In this document: piece after piece, positions 8,454 to 16,740 of the stretch | Layout: each line of letters starts with the position of its first letter | Numbering within the stretch: the stretch's first letter is position 1 | DNA from: Mesorhizobium sp. M1C.F.Ca.ET.210.01.1.1 | GTDB lineage: Bacteria; Pseudomonadota; Alphaproteobacteria; Rhizobiales; Rhizobiaceae | Assembly: GCF_004791585.1 (NCBI RefSeq) | Contig: NZ_SRUU01000001.1 | Span: 310,001 to 374,000 of the forward strand | Length of the DNA: 64,000 bases | Direction of reading: 5' to 3' | Translations under genes and position numbers: made by a program | The notes under the pieces: model-generated | Told to the model about the DNA's origin: nothing | Database searches by the model: none | What the model saw: only the letters and a program-made list of their open reading frames with translations

Positions 8454-9401
8454 TTGCAGAAACGCCGTCTCGGTCGCACCGACCTTTCCATCGCGTCGCT
8501 GGTTCTGGGGGGCAATGTCTTCGGCTGGACCGCCGACGAGAAGACCTCTTTCGATCTGCTCGACCGGTTTGCCGAGGCCGGCTTCAACGCTATCGACACC
8601 GCCGACGCCTATTCGCGCTGGGCTCCGGGCAACAAGGGCGGCGAATCAGAGACCATCATCGGCAACTGGATGAAAAGCCGCGGCAACCGCGACAGAATAG
8701 TCGTCATCACCAAGGTCGGCTCCGACATGGGACAGGGCAGGCGCGACCTTTCCGCGGCCTATATCGAAACGGCGGTCGATCAATCGCTGAAGCGGCTGCA
8801 GACCGACGTCATCGACCTTTATCTGTCGCATTGGCCGGATCCGGCCACGCCTTACGAGGAAACGCTCGGCGCCTATCAGCGCCTGCTCGAGAAGGGCAAG
8901 ATTCGCTATCCGGGCTGTTCCAATCTCGATGCCGGGCAACTGCGCGCGGCCCTCGATGTCGCCAGCCTGCGGAGCCTGCCGCGCTATGAGGTTCTGCAGC
9001 CGGAATACAATTTGTACGACCGCGCTTCGCTGGACGGCCCGCTGCTCGATCTCTGCAAGGCGGAGGGCCTTGGCGTCATCACCTATTTCAGCCTCGCCAA
9101 GGGATTCCTGAGCGGCAAATACCGCGGCAGGGCCGATCTCGGCCAGAGCGAGCGCGGCGAGGACGTGGCAGAGTATCTCAACGAGCGCGGCATGCGCATT
9201 CTTTCCGCTCTCGATGCCGCGGCCGGGCGCCATTCGGCCAAGCAGGCGGAAGTGGCGCTTGCCTGGATCATGGCGCGGCCGGGCGTCACCGCGCCGATCG
9301 CCAGCGCCACGACGCCCGCCCAGATGGACAGCCTGATCCGCGCCGCGTCGCTCAAGCTTTCCGCCGACGACGTTGCCGCTCTCGACAGGGCGAGCTCCTG
9401 A
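8454..9401 (+). CDS. Aldo/keto reductase
   Basis: NADPH-dependent oxidoreductase of 315 residues with a TIM-barrel fold. Catalytic residues can be placed: Asp 48 and Tyr 53 in AIDTADAYSRW, Lys in VITKVGS and His in LYLSHWPD. The C-terminal nucleotide-binding segment ITAP-like (VTAPIASATTPAQ) is present. The start is TTG, supported by GGAG about 8 bases upstream and by the characteristic QKRRLGRTDL N-terminus. The physiological substrate is unknown. The 238-bp gap upstream shows no further gene. Confidence 0.9.
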   Translation: MQKRRLGRTDLSIASLVLGGNVFGWTADEKTSFDLLDRFAEAGFNAIDTADAYSRWAPGNKGGESETIIGNWMKSRGNRDRIVVITKVGSDMGQGRRDLSAAYIETAVDQSLKRLQTDVIDLYLSHWPDPATPYEETLGAYQRLLEKGKIRYPGCSNLDAGQLRAALDVASLRSLPRYEVLQPEYNLYDRASLDGPLLDLCKAEGLGVITYFSLAKGFLSGKYRGRADLGQSERGEDVAEYLNERGMRILSALDAAAGRHSAKQAEVALAWIMARPGVTAPIASATTPAQMDSLIRAASLKLSADDVAALDRASS

Positions 9402-9497
9402 CAGGATCGGCCGCGCGAGGTCGCGCACGATCATCCAAGACTCGGGCGGAACCGCGCGATAATTCCTGCCGCATCGCAACAGGAATTAGGGTTCGGA

Positions 9498-10118
9498 ATG
9501 ATGGGAGACATTCTGTCTGGAGCAGAGCCCTGGCAGCAATTGCTGGCGCTGGTGCTGGCGGCCACCGTCGTCATGGGCAGTCCCGGTCCGGCGACGATCA
9601 GCGTGACCGCCATCGGCGCCGCCTTCGGACTGCGTCCTTCAATGCGCTATACGTCGGGCGTCGTGCTCGGGACGATCGCCGTGCTCCTCGTGGTGGCCGC
9701 CGGCCTGGCCGGCATGCTCGCCTCGATGCCGGGGCTAGCGCCCCTGCTGACGGCGGCTGCGGCCGCCTACATCCTCTATCTCGCCTTCAGGATAGCGATG
9801 GCGCCGCCGCTTGCCGAAGGCGGAAACGAGGCGGCGCGGCCCACTTTTCTCGGCGGCTTCATGCTCGCCGTCGCCAATCCGAAAGCCTATGTGGCGATCG
9901 GCGCGGTGTTCGCCGGCGCTTCGACGCAGGCCGACAGTCTCGGCATTTCGACAAAGCTGCTGGTGCTCGCGGGGATGATCGTGGCCATCCACATCCTGTG
10001 GCTCCTCGCCGGTACTGTCTTCGCGCGCCTCCTGCGCAATCCGCGGGCCGCGCGGATCATCAATCTCGCTTTCGCCGCGACGCTGGTGCTGACGACAGCT
10101 TTGGCAGCGCTGCCGTAA
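9498..10118 (+). CDS. LysE-family translocator (amino acid export)
   Basis: Inner-membrane exporter of the LysE/RhtB superfamily, 206 residues and about six hydrophobic helices. The N-terminal family signature GSPGPATISVTAIGAAFG (about residues 27-44) is clear, as is ANPKAYVAIGAVFAG near residue 126. Substrates in the family include lysine, threonine and homoserine; this one cannot be assigned. It follows the aldo/keto reductase by 96 bp on the same strand and converges with plsC with a 7-bp gap. Confidence 0.88.
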   Translation: MMGDILSGAEPWQQLLALVLAATVVMGSPGPATISVTAIGAAFGLRPSMRYTSGVVLGTIAVLLVVAAGLAGMLASMPGLAPLLTAAAAAYILYLAFRIAMAPPLAEGGNEAARPTFLGGFMLAVANPKAYVAIGAVFAGASTQADSLGISTKLLVLAGMIVAIHILWLLAGTVFARLLRNPRAARIINLAFAATLVLTTALAALP

Positions 10119-10125
10119 GAGGCTC

Positions 10126-10926
10126 TCAGTCCTTCGCCGTTTTCGTCGCGCCGAGCTCCGCCAACCGCTTCACCGCCGTCGGCGGCATAGGCGGCGGGTT
10201 CGCTGTGCGCGAGGCCTCGACCAGCAGCTCGTCGCAGGCGGTTTCGGTCTCGCCGATCAGCCGCTGCATGAATTCCTCCTTGTCGAGCCCGGGTGGGATC
10301 GGTGGCAGGAAGCGGGCCTTGATGGTGCCGGGATAGCGCATGAACTTGCGGCGCGGCCAGTAGAGGCCGGCGACATGGGCGACCGGCACCACGGGGACGC
10401 CGAGCTGGGTATAAAGCTCGACGATGCCGTATTTGTAGGACGGCTCGGCGCCCGGCGGGCGGCGGGTGCCTTCCGGATAGATGATGAGCTGCCGGGGATT
10501 GCGCGCCATCTCCGCCTTCGTGGCGGCGACGACAGCCTTCAGCGCCCTCGAGCGGTTGCCGCGGTCGACGGGGATCATGCGCATCTTCATGATGTACCAG
10601 CCGAAGAAGGGAATCCAGGTCAGCTCCCGCTTCAGGATGTACAACGCGTCGTCGAGATAAGGAAAAAAGGCGATCGCGTCCCAGAAGGACTGATGCTTCG
10701 GCGCCAGGATGAAGGACCCTTCAGGGAGGTTCTCGACGCCCGAGATTTCGCTCCTGGTGCCGGCGATCTTGTCATAGAGCCACATCGAGGTGCGCGACCA
10801 GAATTTCGGCACGAACCAGGCGCGGTGGCGCGGCGACAGGAAATAGAAGGGCGTCCAGAAGATCATCTGGACGATCAGGCTGAGATAGAAGGCGAGGTTG
10901 AACGCCAGCGAGCGGATAGAGAGCAT
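10126..10926 (-). CDS. plsC: 1-acyl-sn-glycerol-3-phosphate acyltransferase
   Basis: Adds the second acyl chain to lysophosphatidic acid in phospholipid synthesis at the inner membrane. The 266-residue protein has an N-terminal hydrophobic segment (residues 8-30) and the acyltransferase motif I HQSFWD (His 78, Asp 83), with motif III YPEGTR near residue 150 and VPVVPVAH near 175. In many Rhizobiales this gene follows ftsE-ftsX-ydcF directly; here a regulator/oxidase pair lies between. It overlaps nothing and converges with the LysE-type gene. Confidence 0.9.
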   Translation of the reverse strand: MLSIRSLAFNLAFYLSLIVQMIFWTPFYFLSPRHRAWFVPKFWSRTSMWLYDKIAGTRSEISGVENLPEGSFILAPKHQSFWDAIAFFPYLDDALYILKRELTWIPFFGWYIMKMRMIPVDRGNRSRALKAVVAATKAEMARNPRQLIIYPEGTRRPPGAEPSYKYGIVELYTQLGVPVVPVAHVAGLYWPRRKFMRYPGTIKARFLPPIPPGLDKEEFMQRLIGETETACDELLVEASRTANPPPMPPTAVKRLAELGATKTAKD

Positions 10927-11008
10927 GCGGGAAAGGGCCCGGTGTGGAAGTGTGCGTTGGTTACACCAAGCGCGGGCAAAAAGGAAACGGCGCGGCGGCC
11001 GAGCCCGG

Positions 11009-11911
11009 TCATAATGATCGCGCCAGCCGCTCCTTCAGGCGCGGCGCCGCGAAATCGAGGAAGGCGCGCAGTTTAACTGGCAACAGGACCCTGCCGGCAT
11101 GCACCAGGCTGACCGGCCAGGGCGGCGGCTCGAACGGCTCGAGCACCACACGAAGCGTGCCCGCGCGCACCGCGGCGTCTGCCTGGTAGGATAGCACTCT
11201 CGTCAGGCCGACACCGGCGATCGCGGCATCGATCGCCGCCTCGGCGGTGTTGACCTGCAACCGCGAGCGGACCGGAACCGCAGTGTCGCTCCTGCCGGTG
11301 AGGAAACTCCATGTCGCGGGAGAGGCAAGGCCCTCGAAGGTGATGGAGCTGTGGTCGATGAGGTCTTGTGGTTGCGCCGGCGTGCCGTGCTCGGCGAGAT
11401 AGGCCGGGCTTGCGCAGACGATGCGGCGGATCGCGCCGACGCGCATCGCCACCATGGCCGAATCCGGAAGCTCGCCGATGCGCACGGCGAGATCGATGTG
11501 CTCCTCGACCAGCTGGGTGATCCGGTCGGACAGCGTCAGGCGGATGGCGACTTCGGGATAGGCGGCGAGGAAGGCGGTGACCACGGGCAGCACATGCAGG
11601 CGGCCGAAGACGACCGGCGCGGTGATGACCAGCTCGCCGGTTGGGCTCGAATATTCACCCGCGGCGGTGCGTTCGGCTTCGCTCACCTCGCCCAGGATGC
11701 GGCGGCAGGCGGCCAGGTAGGACTGGCCGGCGTCTGTCAGGGTGAGGCGCCTGGTCGAGCGGTTGAGCAGCCGCGTCTTCAAATGCTTCTCCAGTTCGGA
11801 GAGCTTGCGGCTGACCGTCGCCAGCGGCATGCCGGCGCGCCGCGCGGCGGCAGAGAGGCTGCCGGCCTCCACCGTGGCGACGAACAGGGACATGGCGTCA
11901 AGGCGGTCCAT
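11009..11911 (-). CDS. LysR-family transcriptional regulator
   Basis: A 300-residue regulator with an N-terminal winged helix-turn-helix (residues 5-63, including LSAAARRAGMPLATVSRKLSEL split over two helices) and a C-terminal co-inducer domain beginning near residue 90. It is of the AaeR/DmlR-like group that often controls a divergent small oxidoreductase. It is transcribed divergently from the PNPOx-family gene 102 bp away, and two palindromes in the gap are candidate operators. One palindrome overlaps its own ribosome-binding site, which suggests autoregulation. Ligand unknown. Confidence 0.92.
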   Translation of the reverse strand: MDRLDAMSLFVATVEAGSLSAAARRAGMPLATVSRKLSELEKHLKTRLLNRSTRRLTLTDAGQSYLAACRRILGEVSEAERTAAGEYSSPTGELVITAPVVFGRLHVLPVVTAFLAAYPEVAIRLTLSDRITQLVEEHIDLAVRIGELPDSAMVAMRVGAIRRIVCASPAYLAEHGTPAQPQDLIDHSSITFEGLASPATWSFLTGRSDTAVPVRSRLQVNTAEAAIDAAIAGVGLTRVLSYQADAAVRAGTLRVVLEPFEPPPWPVSLVHAGRVLLPVKLRAFLDFAAPRLKERLARSL

Positions 11912-11916
11912 TCATT

Positions 11917-11933
11917 CTTCCAGAAAATGGAAG
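11917..11933. promoter_or_regulatory. Palindrome CTTCC-N7-GGAAG, candidate LysR operator
   Basis: Perfect 5-base arms in the LysR/PNPOx divergent gap. It starts 6 bp from the lysR ATG; on the minus strand GGAAG also serves as the likely ribosome site of lysR. A second weaker element with CTTC and GGAAG arms lies at 11958-11974. Confidence 0.45.
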
Positions 11934-12013
11934 GATAGATTGCGAATATGCCTTCTACCTTCGAATTTCGGAAGAGGCTACATGTCGTGCTGCTTCGTTC
12001 GAGGGACGCCGCC

Positions 12014-12625
12014 ATGAACGCCTTCACCAGCGATGTCGCCTTCACACCTACGGTCAAGGCCATCCAGTCCCGCAAGGGGTCGCGTGAGTCCTATGCCCGC
12101 GTCGAGCAGCGCGGCAGCTGGCGGGCGACGGTCACGCCCGATCTTGCCGCCTTCGTCGAGGCGCAGACCAGCGTGTTCCTGGCGACGGCCAATGCCGAAG
12201 GCCAGCCCTATATCCAGCATCGCGGCGGCCCGGCCGGGTTCCTCAAGGTGCTTGACGAGCACACGATCGGCTTTGCCGATTTTTCCGGCAACCGGCAGTT
12301 CATCACCCAGGGCAATCTTGCGGACAATGCCCAGGCCTTCCTGTTCCTGATCGACTACATGCTGCGGCAACGCATCAAGATCTGGGGCAGGGCGCGCGTG
12401 GTCGAAGACGATGCGGAACTGACGGCAAGGCTGATGCCGGCGAACTACAAGGCGCGGCCGGAGCAGGCGATCCTGTTCACCGTCACGGCCTGGGATGCCA
12501 ATTGCCCGCAACACATTCCGCAGCGCTTCGAGGCGGCGGACGTAGCCGCGGCGCTTGCCGAACGCGACCGGCGCATCGAGAACCTGGAGCAGGAGATCGC
12601 GCGGTTGCGCGCCCATGCGGAGTGA
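12014..12625 (+). CDS. Pyridoxamine 5'-phosphate oxidase-like flavoprotein
   Basis: Split-barrel FMN-binding family protein of 203 residues, with QTSVFLATANAEGQPYIQHRGGPAGFLKVLDE spread over residues 42-75 giving the FMN-contact region, and a C-terminal coiled segment (RDRRIENLEQEIARLRAH) unlike true PdxH. It is therefore more likely a general FMN or F420-type oxidoreductase than the vitamin B6 enzyme. I chose the ATG of MNAFTSD with GAGGG 8 bases upstream; an ATG 66 bases earlier lacks a well-placed site. It is divergent from, and probably controlled by, the LysR gene. Confidence 0.82.
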   Translation: MNAFTSDVAFTPTVKAIQSRKGSRESYARVEQRGSWRATVTPDLAAFVEAQTSVFLATANAEGQPYIQHRGGPAGFLKVLDEHTIGFADFSGNRQFITQGNLADNAQAFLFLIDYMLRQRIKIWGRARVVEDDAELTARLMPANYKARPEQAILFTVTAWDANCPQHIPQRFEAADVAAALAERDRRIENLEQEIARLRAHAE

Positions 12626-12630
12626 AGCCT

Positions 12631-12734
12631 AAAGCGCTTCAGCGATTCATGGAATCGCCGAACCGCTCTAAGTATTTGTTTTTACGCAATTCCGTACGGA
12701 AAACCGTTACACACTTTTCCTGGAATTGCTCTAG
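12631..12734. repeat. Intergenic palindromic repeat, family D copy 1
   Basis: Contains ACGCAATTCCGTACGGA, then AAACCGTTACAC, then TTTTCCTGGAATTGCTCT. The outer CAATTCC and GGAATTG arms pair. The same order of blocks occurs at 49893-50010, 50950-51010 and, inverted and partial, at 23604-23660. It separates the PNPOx gene from ydcF. Confidence 0.75.
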
Positions 12735-13456
12735 TTTTTCACCGTGGAGGCTTCAGCGAGGGTGACGCCCTCGGCGGTCGGGCGAAGCGGGACGACACCG
12801 CGCGCCAGCGCCAGCACATATTTGCTGTATTCGGTGAGCAGCACCCGCAGCGCTTCCGGTTTGGTCAGCCAGTTGCCATTGCCGAGCTTGGTGTTGACCA
12901 CTGGATAGGGCTCGAGGCGCGCGCCATGCAGCAGCCGGCTCATCTCCAGCAGGCTGCGCGGCATATGGTAGTTGTTGGTGACGAGGATGACGCTGCCATA
13001 GGCGTGGCTTTCGACCCATTTGGCGCTCTCCTCGGCATTGCCGATGGTGTCGAGGGCGGCGCGGTCGATATCGACGCAGCAGGAGAACAACTGCTTGTCG
13101 CCGCCCATCGCCATCTGCAATTGGCGGCGGCTGGCCGAGGGGTGAACGCCGCTGATCAAGAGCCGTTCGCCCTTGCCCGACGCCAGGAGATCCATGGCGG
13201 CGTCGAGCCGCGACTGGCCCCCGGTAAGCACGATGATGGCATCGGCCTTGGCCGGATTGACCGGCGTCGTCATGTTGCTGACCTTGTCGGCAAACCACCC
13301 GAAGCCGCCGGCGAAAAGCGCCAGCAGGGCAAGCACGACGAAACCGCAGATGCGAAGCGCAAATCTGAGACGACTGGGCCTGGTGGGTGCAGCGGCGCGC
13401 GCAAGCGCCACTGGCATCCGTCCAACCGTCCCGGTCGAGTCCCGCGCGTCCATCAT
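12731..13456 (-). CDS. YdcF/ElyC-like (DUF218) membrane-anchored protein
   Basis: A 241-residue protein with one N-terminal transmembrane helix (about residues 30-52) and a DUF218 domain: ADAIIVLTGGQSRLDAA near residue 71, GERLLISGVHP near 95 and ILVTNNYHMPRS near 155. ElyC and SanA of this family act in envelope integrity in enterobacteria; the role here is inferred to be cell-envelope related. It lies 179 bp downstream of ftsX on the same strand. The stop region overlaps the family D repeat, whose bases supply the last codon and stop. Confidence 0.82.
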   Translation of the reverse strand: MMDARDSTGTVGRMPVALARAAAPTRPSRLRFALRICGFVVLALLALFAGGFGWFADKVSNMTTPVNPAKADAIIVLTGGQSRLDAAMDLLASGKGERLLISGVHPSASRRQLQMAMGGDKQLFSCCVDIDRAALDTIGNAEESAKWVESHAYGSVILVTNNYHMPRSLLEMSRLLHGARLEPYPVVNTKLGNGNWLTKPEALRVLLTEYSKYVLALARGVVPLRPTAEGVTLAEASTVKN

Positions 13457-13461
13457 CCTCA

Positions 13462-13498
13462 GGTTAATCCTGAAAACATCCTATGGTTAACCCTGAAA
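13462..13498. promoter_or_regulatory. Two direct repeats upstream of the ydcF-like gene
   Basis: GGTTAATCCTGAAA (13462-13475) and GGTTAACCCTGAAA (13485-13498) differ at one base and start 23 bp apart, about two helical turns. They begin 5 bp from the gene's ATG, so a bound protein would block initiation. No known regulator is recognised. Confidence 0.4.
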
Positions 13499-13635
13499 TG
13501 CGCCCTTTGATAGATAGGGTGACGCACATTGCGTTACGGCAGTTTCCCTTGCGTGATCATGGACTTGGAGCCTGATGGCATTGGCAACCCAGTCGCTGCG
13601 TCTTGCATTCGCGGACCCCTGGTTTCGGATCATGA

Positions 13636-14625
13636 TCAGTTCGCCTCCGGTTGTCGGATGTCGATATCGCTGAGATAGGCAACGACCGTGGCATGCGAGG
13701 TCGCCGCCGTCAGCGCGCCGATCACCAGCACCATCAGGCCGACGCCGAGATAGCCGCTGGAGCCGATGGCGAAATTGCCGAACAGCGCGGTCGCCTGGTC
13801 CGCCTCAGGCGTCGCCATGTTGCGCGACGACCACCAGGAAAAGATGATGAAGACGGCAATGGCTGCCGCGCCGCCGGCGGCGGCGCCCTTCATGCCGGTG
13901 ACGAGGAAATGCCAGCGGAATTCGCGCGCGATGAAGCGGGCCTCGGCGCCGACGAAATGCAGCACCTCGATGATGTGGCCGTTGCCGGCCATGGCGCCGC
14001 GCGTGGCGAACACCACGGTCAGCACCGTAGCCGACAATATCAGCGCCAGAACGGCAAAGCCGATGGTCACCGTCGTATGGGCCATGGCGACCAGCCGGTC
14101 GACCCAGGTGCGATGGTCGTCGAGCGCCGCGCTCGGCAGCTTGGGCGTGATCGCGGCGCGCATGGCGGCAAAGTCGGGCGGGCTGGCCTCGTCGATGGTG
14201 ACGACGATGAGGCGCGGCACCGGCAACTCGTCGATGTTGAGACCGGTGCCCAGCCACGGCTCCAAAAGCCGCGCCGTCGCATCGCGGTCGACGATCTTCG
14301 TGCCTTTCACACCCGGGAACTCGCTTGCGATCTGCGAGGCCTGCGCAAGGGCCGCTTCCATGTCGAGGCCTTCGACTGGCTTGATCTGGATCGTCGCCTC
14401 GCGCGAGATCTGGTTCTCCCACACCGAGGCGGTGTCACGCACCAGCGTCACGGCGCCGAAGGTGAGACAGGACAGGAAGGTCATGATGGCGATGACCAGC
14501 ACCAGCGCGCGGCCCGCGATGTTCTGCGCCGGCACGATCGGCGCCGTCCTGCGCTGGACGCGCCGAACGGTTGCCGTCGTTTCGGCGGCCTCGTCATTGA
14601 GGTGATCGGCAGGAAGGTCAGTCAT
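13636..14625 (-). CDS. ftsX: Cell division protein FtsX
   Basis: Permease-like subunit of the FtsEX complex, which controls septal peptidoglycan hydrolysis. The 329-residue protein has a cytoplasmic N-terminus, a first transmembrane helix near residues 40-62, a periplasmic domain with the FtsX-ECD pattern (QIKPVEGLDMEAALAQA), and three more helices at about 190-215, 240-265 and 290-315. It overlaps ftsE by 8 bp, the usual translational coupling. No separate ribosome site is needed. Confidence 0.93.
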   Translation of the reverse strand: MTDLPADHLNDEAAETTATVRRVQRRTAPIVPAQNIAGRALVLVIAIMTFLSCLTFGAVTLVRDTASVWENQISREATIQIKPVEGLDMEAALAQASQIASEFPGVKGTKIVDRDATARLLEPWLGTGLNIDELPVPRLIVVTIDEASPPDFAAMRAAITPKLPSAALDDHRTWVDRLVAMAHTTVTIGFAVLALILSATVLTVVFATRGAMAGNGHIIEVLHFVGAEARFIAREFRWHFLVTGMKGAAAGGAAAIAVFIIFSWWSSRNMATPEADQATALFGNFAIGSSGYLGVGLMVLVIGALTAATSHATVVAYLSDIDIRQPEAN

Positions 14626-15277
14626 AGATATCCAGCCTTCCGCCGGCGAGGATCATGCGCCGCGCATCGACCTGCTCCATGAGGCCGAGATCGTGGGTGG
14701 CGATCACCACCGCGGTGCCAAGCCGGTTGAGCTCGATGAAGAGCCTGAGCAGCCGGCGCGCCAGCGGCGGATCGACATTGCCGGTCGGTTCGTCGGCAAG
14801 CAGGATCTCCGGCTGCTCGATCAGGGCGCGGGCGATCGCGGCGCGCTGCTTCTCGCCGCCGGACAGCACCGGCGGCAGCACGTGCATGCGATCGCCTAGG
14901 CCGACCCATTTCAGAAGTTCGGTGACGTCGGTGCGATAGCTTGCCTCCTCGCGCCCGCGCACGCGCAGAGGCAGCGCCACATTCTCGTAGGTCGTCATGT
15001 GGTCAAGCAGGCGGAAATCCTGGAACACCACGCCGATGCGGCGCCTAAGCAGCGGCAGCTCGCCGCGCGAGATGCGCGAGCGGTCCTTGCCGAAAATGGT
15101 GATCAGCCCGCGCGTCGGCTTCAGCGACATGAAAAGCAGGCGCAGCAAGGTCGTCTTGCCGGCGCCCGAGGGACCGCTCAGGAACTGAAAGGAGCGCTCC
15201 GGAATGTGCAGGGAAATGTCGCGGAGAATCTCCGGACCCATGCCATAGCGGAGGCCGACATTTTCGAAGCGGATCAC
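14618..15277 (-). CDS. ftsE: Cell division ATP-binding protein FtsE
   Basis: ABC ATPase partner of FtsX, 219 residues. Walker A GPSGAGKTTLLR is near residue 36, the signature VLSGGEKQRAAIARAL near 137 and Walker B ILLADEPTGNVDP near 158; the GNVDP form is typical of FtsE. The start is GTG with CAGG upstream. A TTAA-N7-TTAA box matching CtrA sites lies 70 bp upstream, consistent with cell-cycle control. It leads the ftsE-ftsX unit and is divergent from the DUF3426-like gene. Confidence 0.95.
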   Translation of the reverse strand: MIRFENVGLRYGMGPEILRDISLHIPERSFQFLSGPSGAGKTTLLRLLFMSLKPTRGLITIFGKDRSRISRGELPLLRRRIGVVFQDFRLLDHMTTYENVALPLRVRGREEASYRTDVTELLKWVGLGDRMHVLPPVLSGGEKQRAAIARALIEQPEILLADEPTGNVDPPLARRLLRLFIELNRLGTAVVIATHDLGLMEQVDARRMILAGGRLDIYD

Positions 15278-15347
15278 GTTCGGCGACCTGAAACCTTAGG
15301 CGGCATCCTGCCAGCCTGTTCTCTGCCTAGACCATCGGCCGGCATGG

Positions 15348-15362
15348 TTAACGGTCGGTTAA
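15348..15362. promoter_or_regulatory. CtrA-type site TTAA-N7-TTAA before ftsE
   Basis: TTAAC GGTCGG TTAA gives an exact full CtrA half-site pair with 7-base spacing. It lies 70 bp from the ftsE start and about 97 bp from the divergent gene. cpdR, which acts on CtrA turnover in Caulobacter, lies 1.4 kb away. Confidence 0.6.
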
Positions 15363-15458
15363 TTTCGGCTCGTTTTCGACGTTTCACAGCGGTTCCGGTG
15401 GCGAAGCGTTAACCATTTGCGTTTACCCAAAAGCAACGACGATTGCACTGGTGCCGTA

Positions 15459-16106
15459 ATGGCTGAGGATAGAACCGCGCGCCCCGTTTCCGGCGAAATC
15501 ATGACCGGCACGGCGGCGACCGCCGCGCCGGAGCGCGTCATGTTCGACGCGCCGGCCGATGTCGTCGATGCTGACTATGTGGTGCTGCCGCGATTCGCTG
15601 CCCGTTCGGAACTGATCGCGGCATCGGTGCCGCCGCAAATGCCCTCAACGCCATCCATCGAAGGCATGGGCATGCTGCGCAAACCGGAGGCCGCGCCCCT
15701 GCAGCCGGCCTCGCGCGGCGGTCCGATCTTCTGGACCGCTGGAGTGGGCGCTGCGCTCGTCGCTTTCTGGGTCTCGGGCGGGCACGCCCTGGTGCGTCAG
15801 AGTCCCTTCTGGGCAGCTTCGGAGCCGGCAAGCGCGCTCAGCATTTCCGGCGTGACATCGCGAATCGATGCCTCGGGATTGAAGCCCGTTCTGTTTGTCG
15901 ACGGGGAGGCCGCCAATGACGGCGCAACATCGGAGCCGTTGCCGCCGCTCGAGATCCGCGTCACCGACAAAGCCAGCAACGTCATCCGCTACAGGCTGGG
16001 GACATCCGACCGCTCGCTGGCGCCAGGCGAAAGATTCGGCTTTTCCAGCCGTCTCGATGTGCCTAGAAACGGCGTGAAAACCGTCTCTGTCATCTTCGCC
16101 GGCTAG
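15459..16106 (+). CDS. Single-pass membrane protein with DUF3426-like C-terminus
   Basis: A 215-residue protein with an acidic/proline-rich N-terminal region, one transmembrane helix at about residues 84-102 (IFWTAGVGAALVAFWV) and a C-terminal domain with LFVDGEAANDG, LPPLEIRVTDKASNVI and LAPGERFGFSSRL, which resembles DUF3426. In many Rhizobiales the gene at this place, between ftsE and hpt, has an N-terminal MJ0042-type zinc ribbon; no paired cysteines are present here. Start uncertain: an upstream in-frame TTG would add 14 residues. No strong ribosome site for either. It precedes hpt by 24 bp. Confidence 0.72.
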   Translation: MAEDRTARPVSGEIMTGTAATAAPERVMFDAPADVVDADYVVLPRFAARSELIAASVPPQMPSTPSIEGMGMLRKPEAAPLQPASRGGPIFWTAGVGAALVAFWVSGGHALVRQSPFWAASEPASALSISGVTSRIDASGLKPVLFVDGEAANDGATSEPLPPLEIRVTDKASNVIRYRLGTSDRSLAPGERFGFSSRLDVPRNGVKTVSVIFAG

Positions 16107-16130
16107 GCGAATTCTCAAGAAAGGCAATCG

Positions 16131-16673
16131 ATGCCAGTAGTGCGTGGCAAGGACATCGAGGTCCTGTTTTCGGCGTCGGCGATCGCCCGCCGCAATCTCG
16201 AGCTCGCCAAGGAAATCGCCGGGCGCGACTACCATGACCTCCTGGTGATCTCGATCCTGAAGGGGTCGTTCGTCTTCGCCGCCGACCTCATCCGCGCCAT
16301 GCACGATGTCGGCCTGTCGCCCGAGGTCGAGTTCATCTTCATCTCCAGCTACGGCGCCGGCACCACCAGCGGCGAGGTCAAGGTGCTGCGTGACATCGAC
16401 AACGAGGTCGCCGGGCGCGACGTCCTTTTGATCGACGACATCCTCGAATCCGGCAAGACGCTGTCCTTCACCCGCGACCTCATGCTGTCGCGCGGCGCCA
16501 AGAGCTGCGCGATTGCCGTGCTGCTCGACAAGCGCATGCGCCGCCAGACCACGCTCAACGCCGACTATGTCGGCTTCGACTGCCCCGACTATTTCGTCGT
16601 CGGCTACGGCATGGACGTCGCCCATGCGTTCCGCGAGCTGCCGTTTGTCGGGATCGTGAAGGGCGACGCGTAA
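16131..16673 (+). CDS. hpt: Hypoxanthine phosphoribosyltransferase
   Basis: Purine salvage enzyme that joins hypoxanthine or guanine to PRPP. The 180-residue length is normal. The PRPP-binding motif DVLLIDDILESGKTL occupies residues 97-111, SILKGSFVFAADL near 41 contacts pyrophosphate, and VGFDCPDYFVVGYGMD near 147 is the C-terminal base-binding region. AAAGG lies upstream of the ATG. It is probably co-transcribed with the membrane protein ahead of it. Confidence 0.95.
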   Translation: MPVVRGKDIEVLFSASAIARRNLELAKEIAGRDYHDLLVISILKGSFVFAADLIRAMHDVGLSPEVEFIFISSYGAGTTSGEVKVLRDIDNEVAGRDVLLIDDILESGKTLSFTRDLMLSRGAKSCAIAVLLDKRMRRQTTLNADYVGFDCPDYFVVGYGMDVAHAFRELPFVGIVKGDA

Positions 16674-16740
16674 AGGTCAGGCCGCATCGACGTTTCAAAT
16701 TTTCAGAAAACGTCAACATTTCGGCGGCATCTATCTCGGC

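Noticed and set aside
12014..12625. Calling the flavoprotein PdxH.
   Set aside because: The C-terminal substrate-binding region of PdxH is missing and a coiled segment is found instead.
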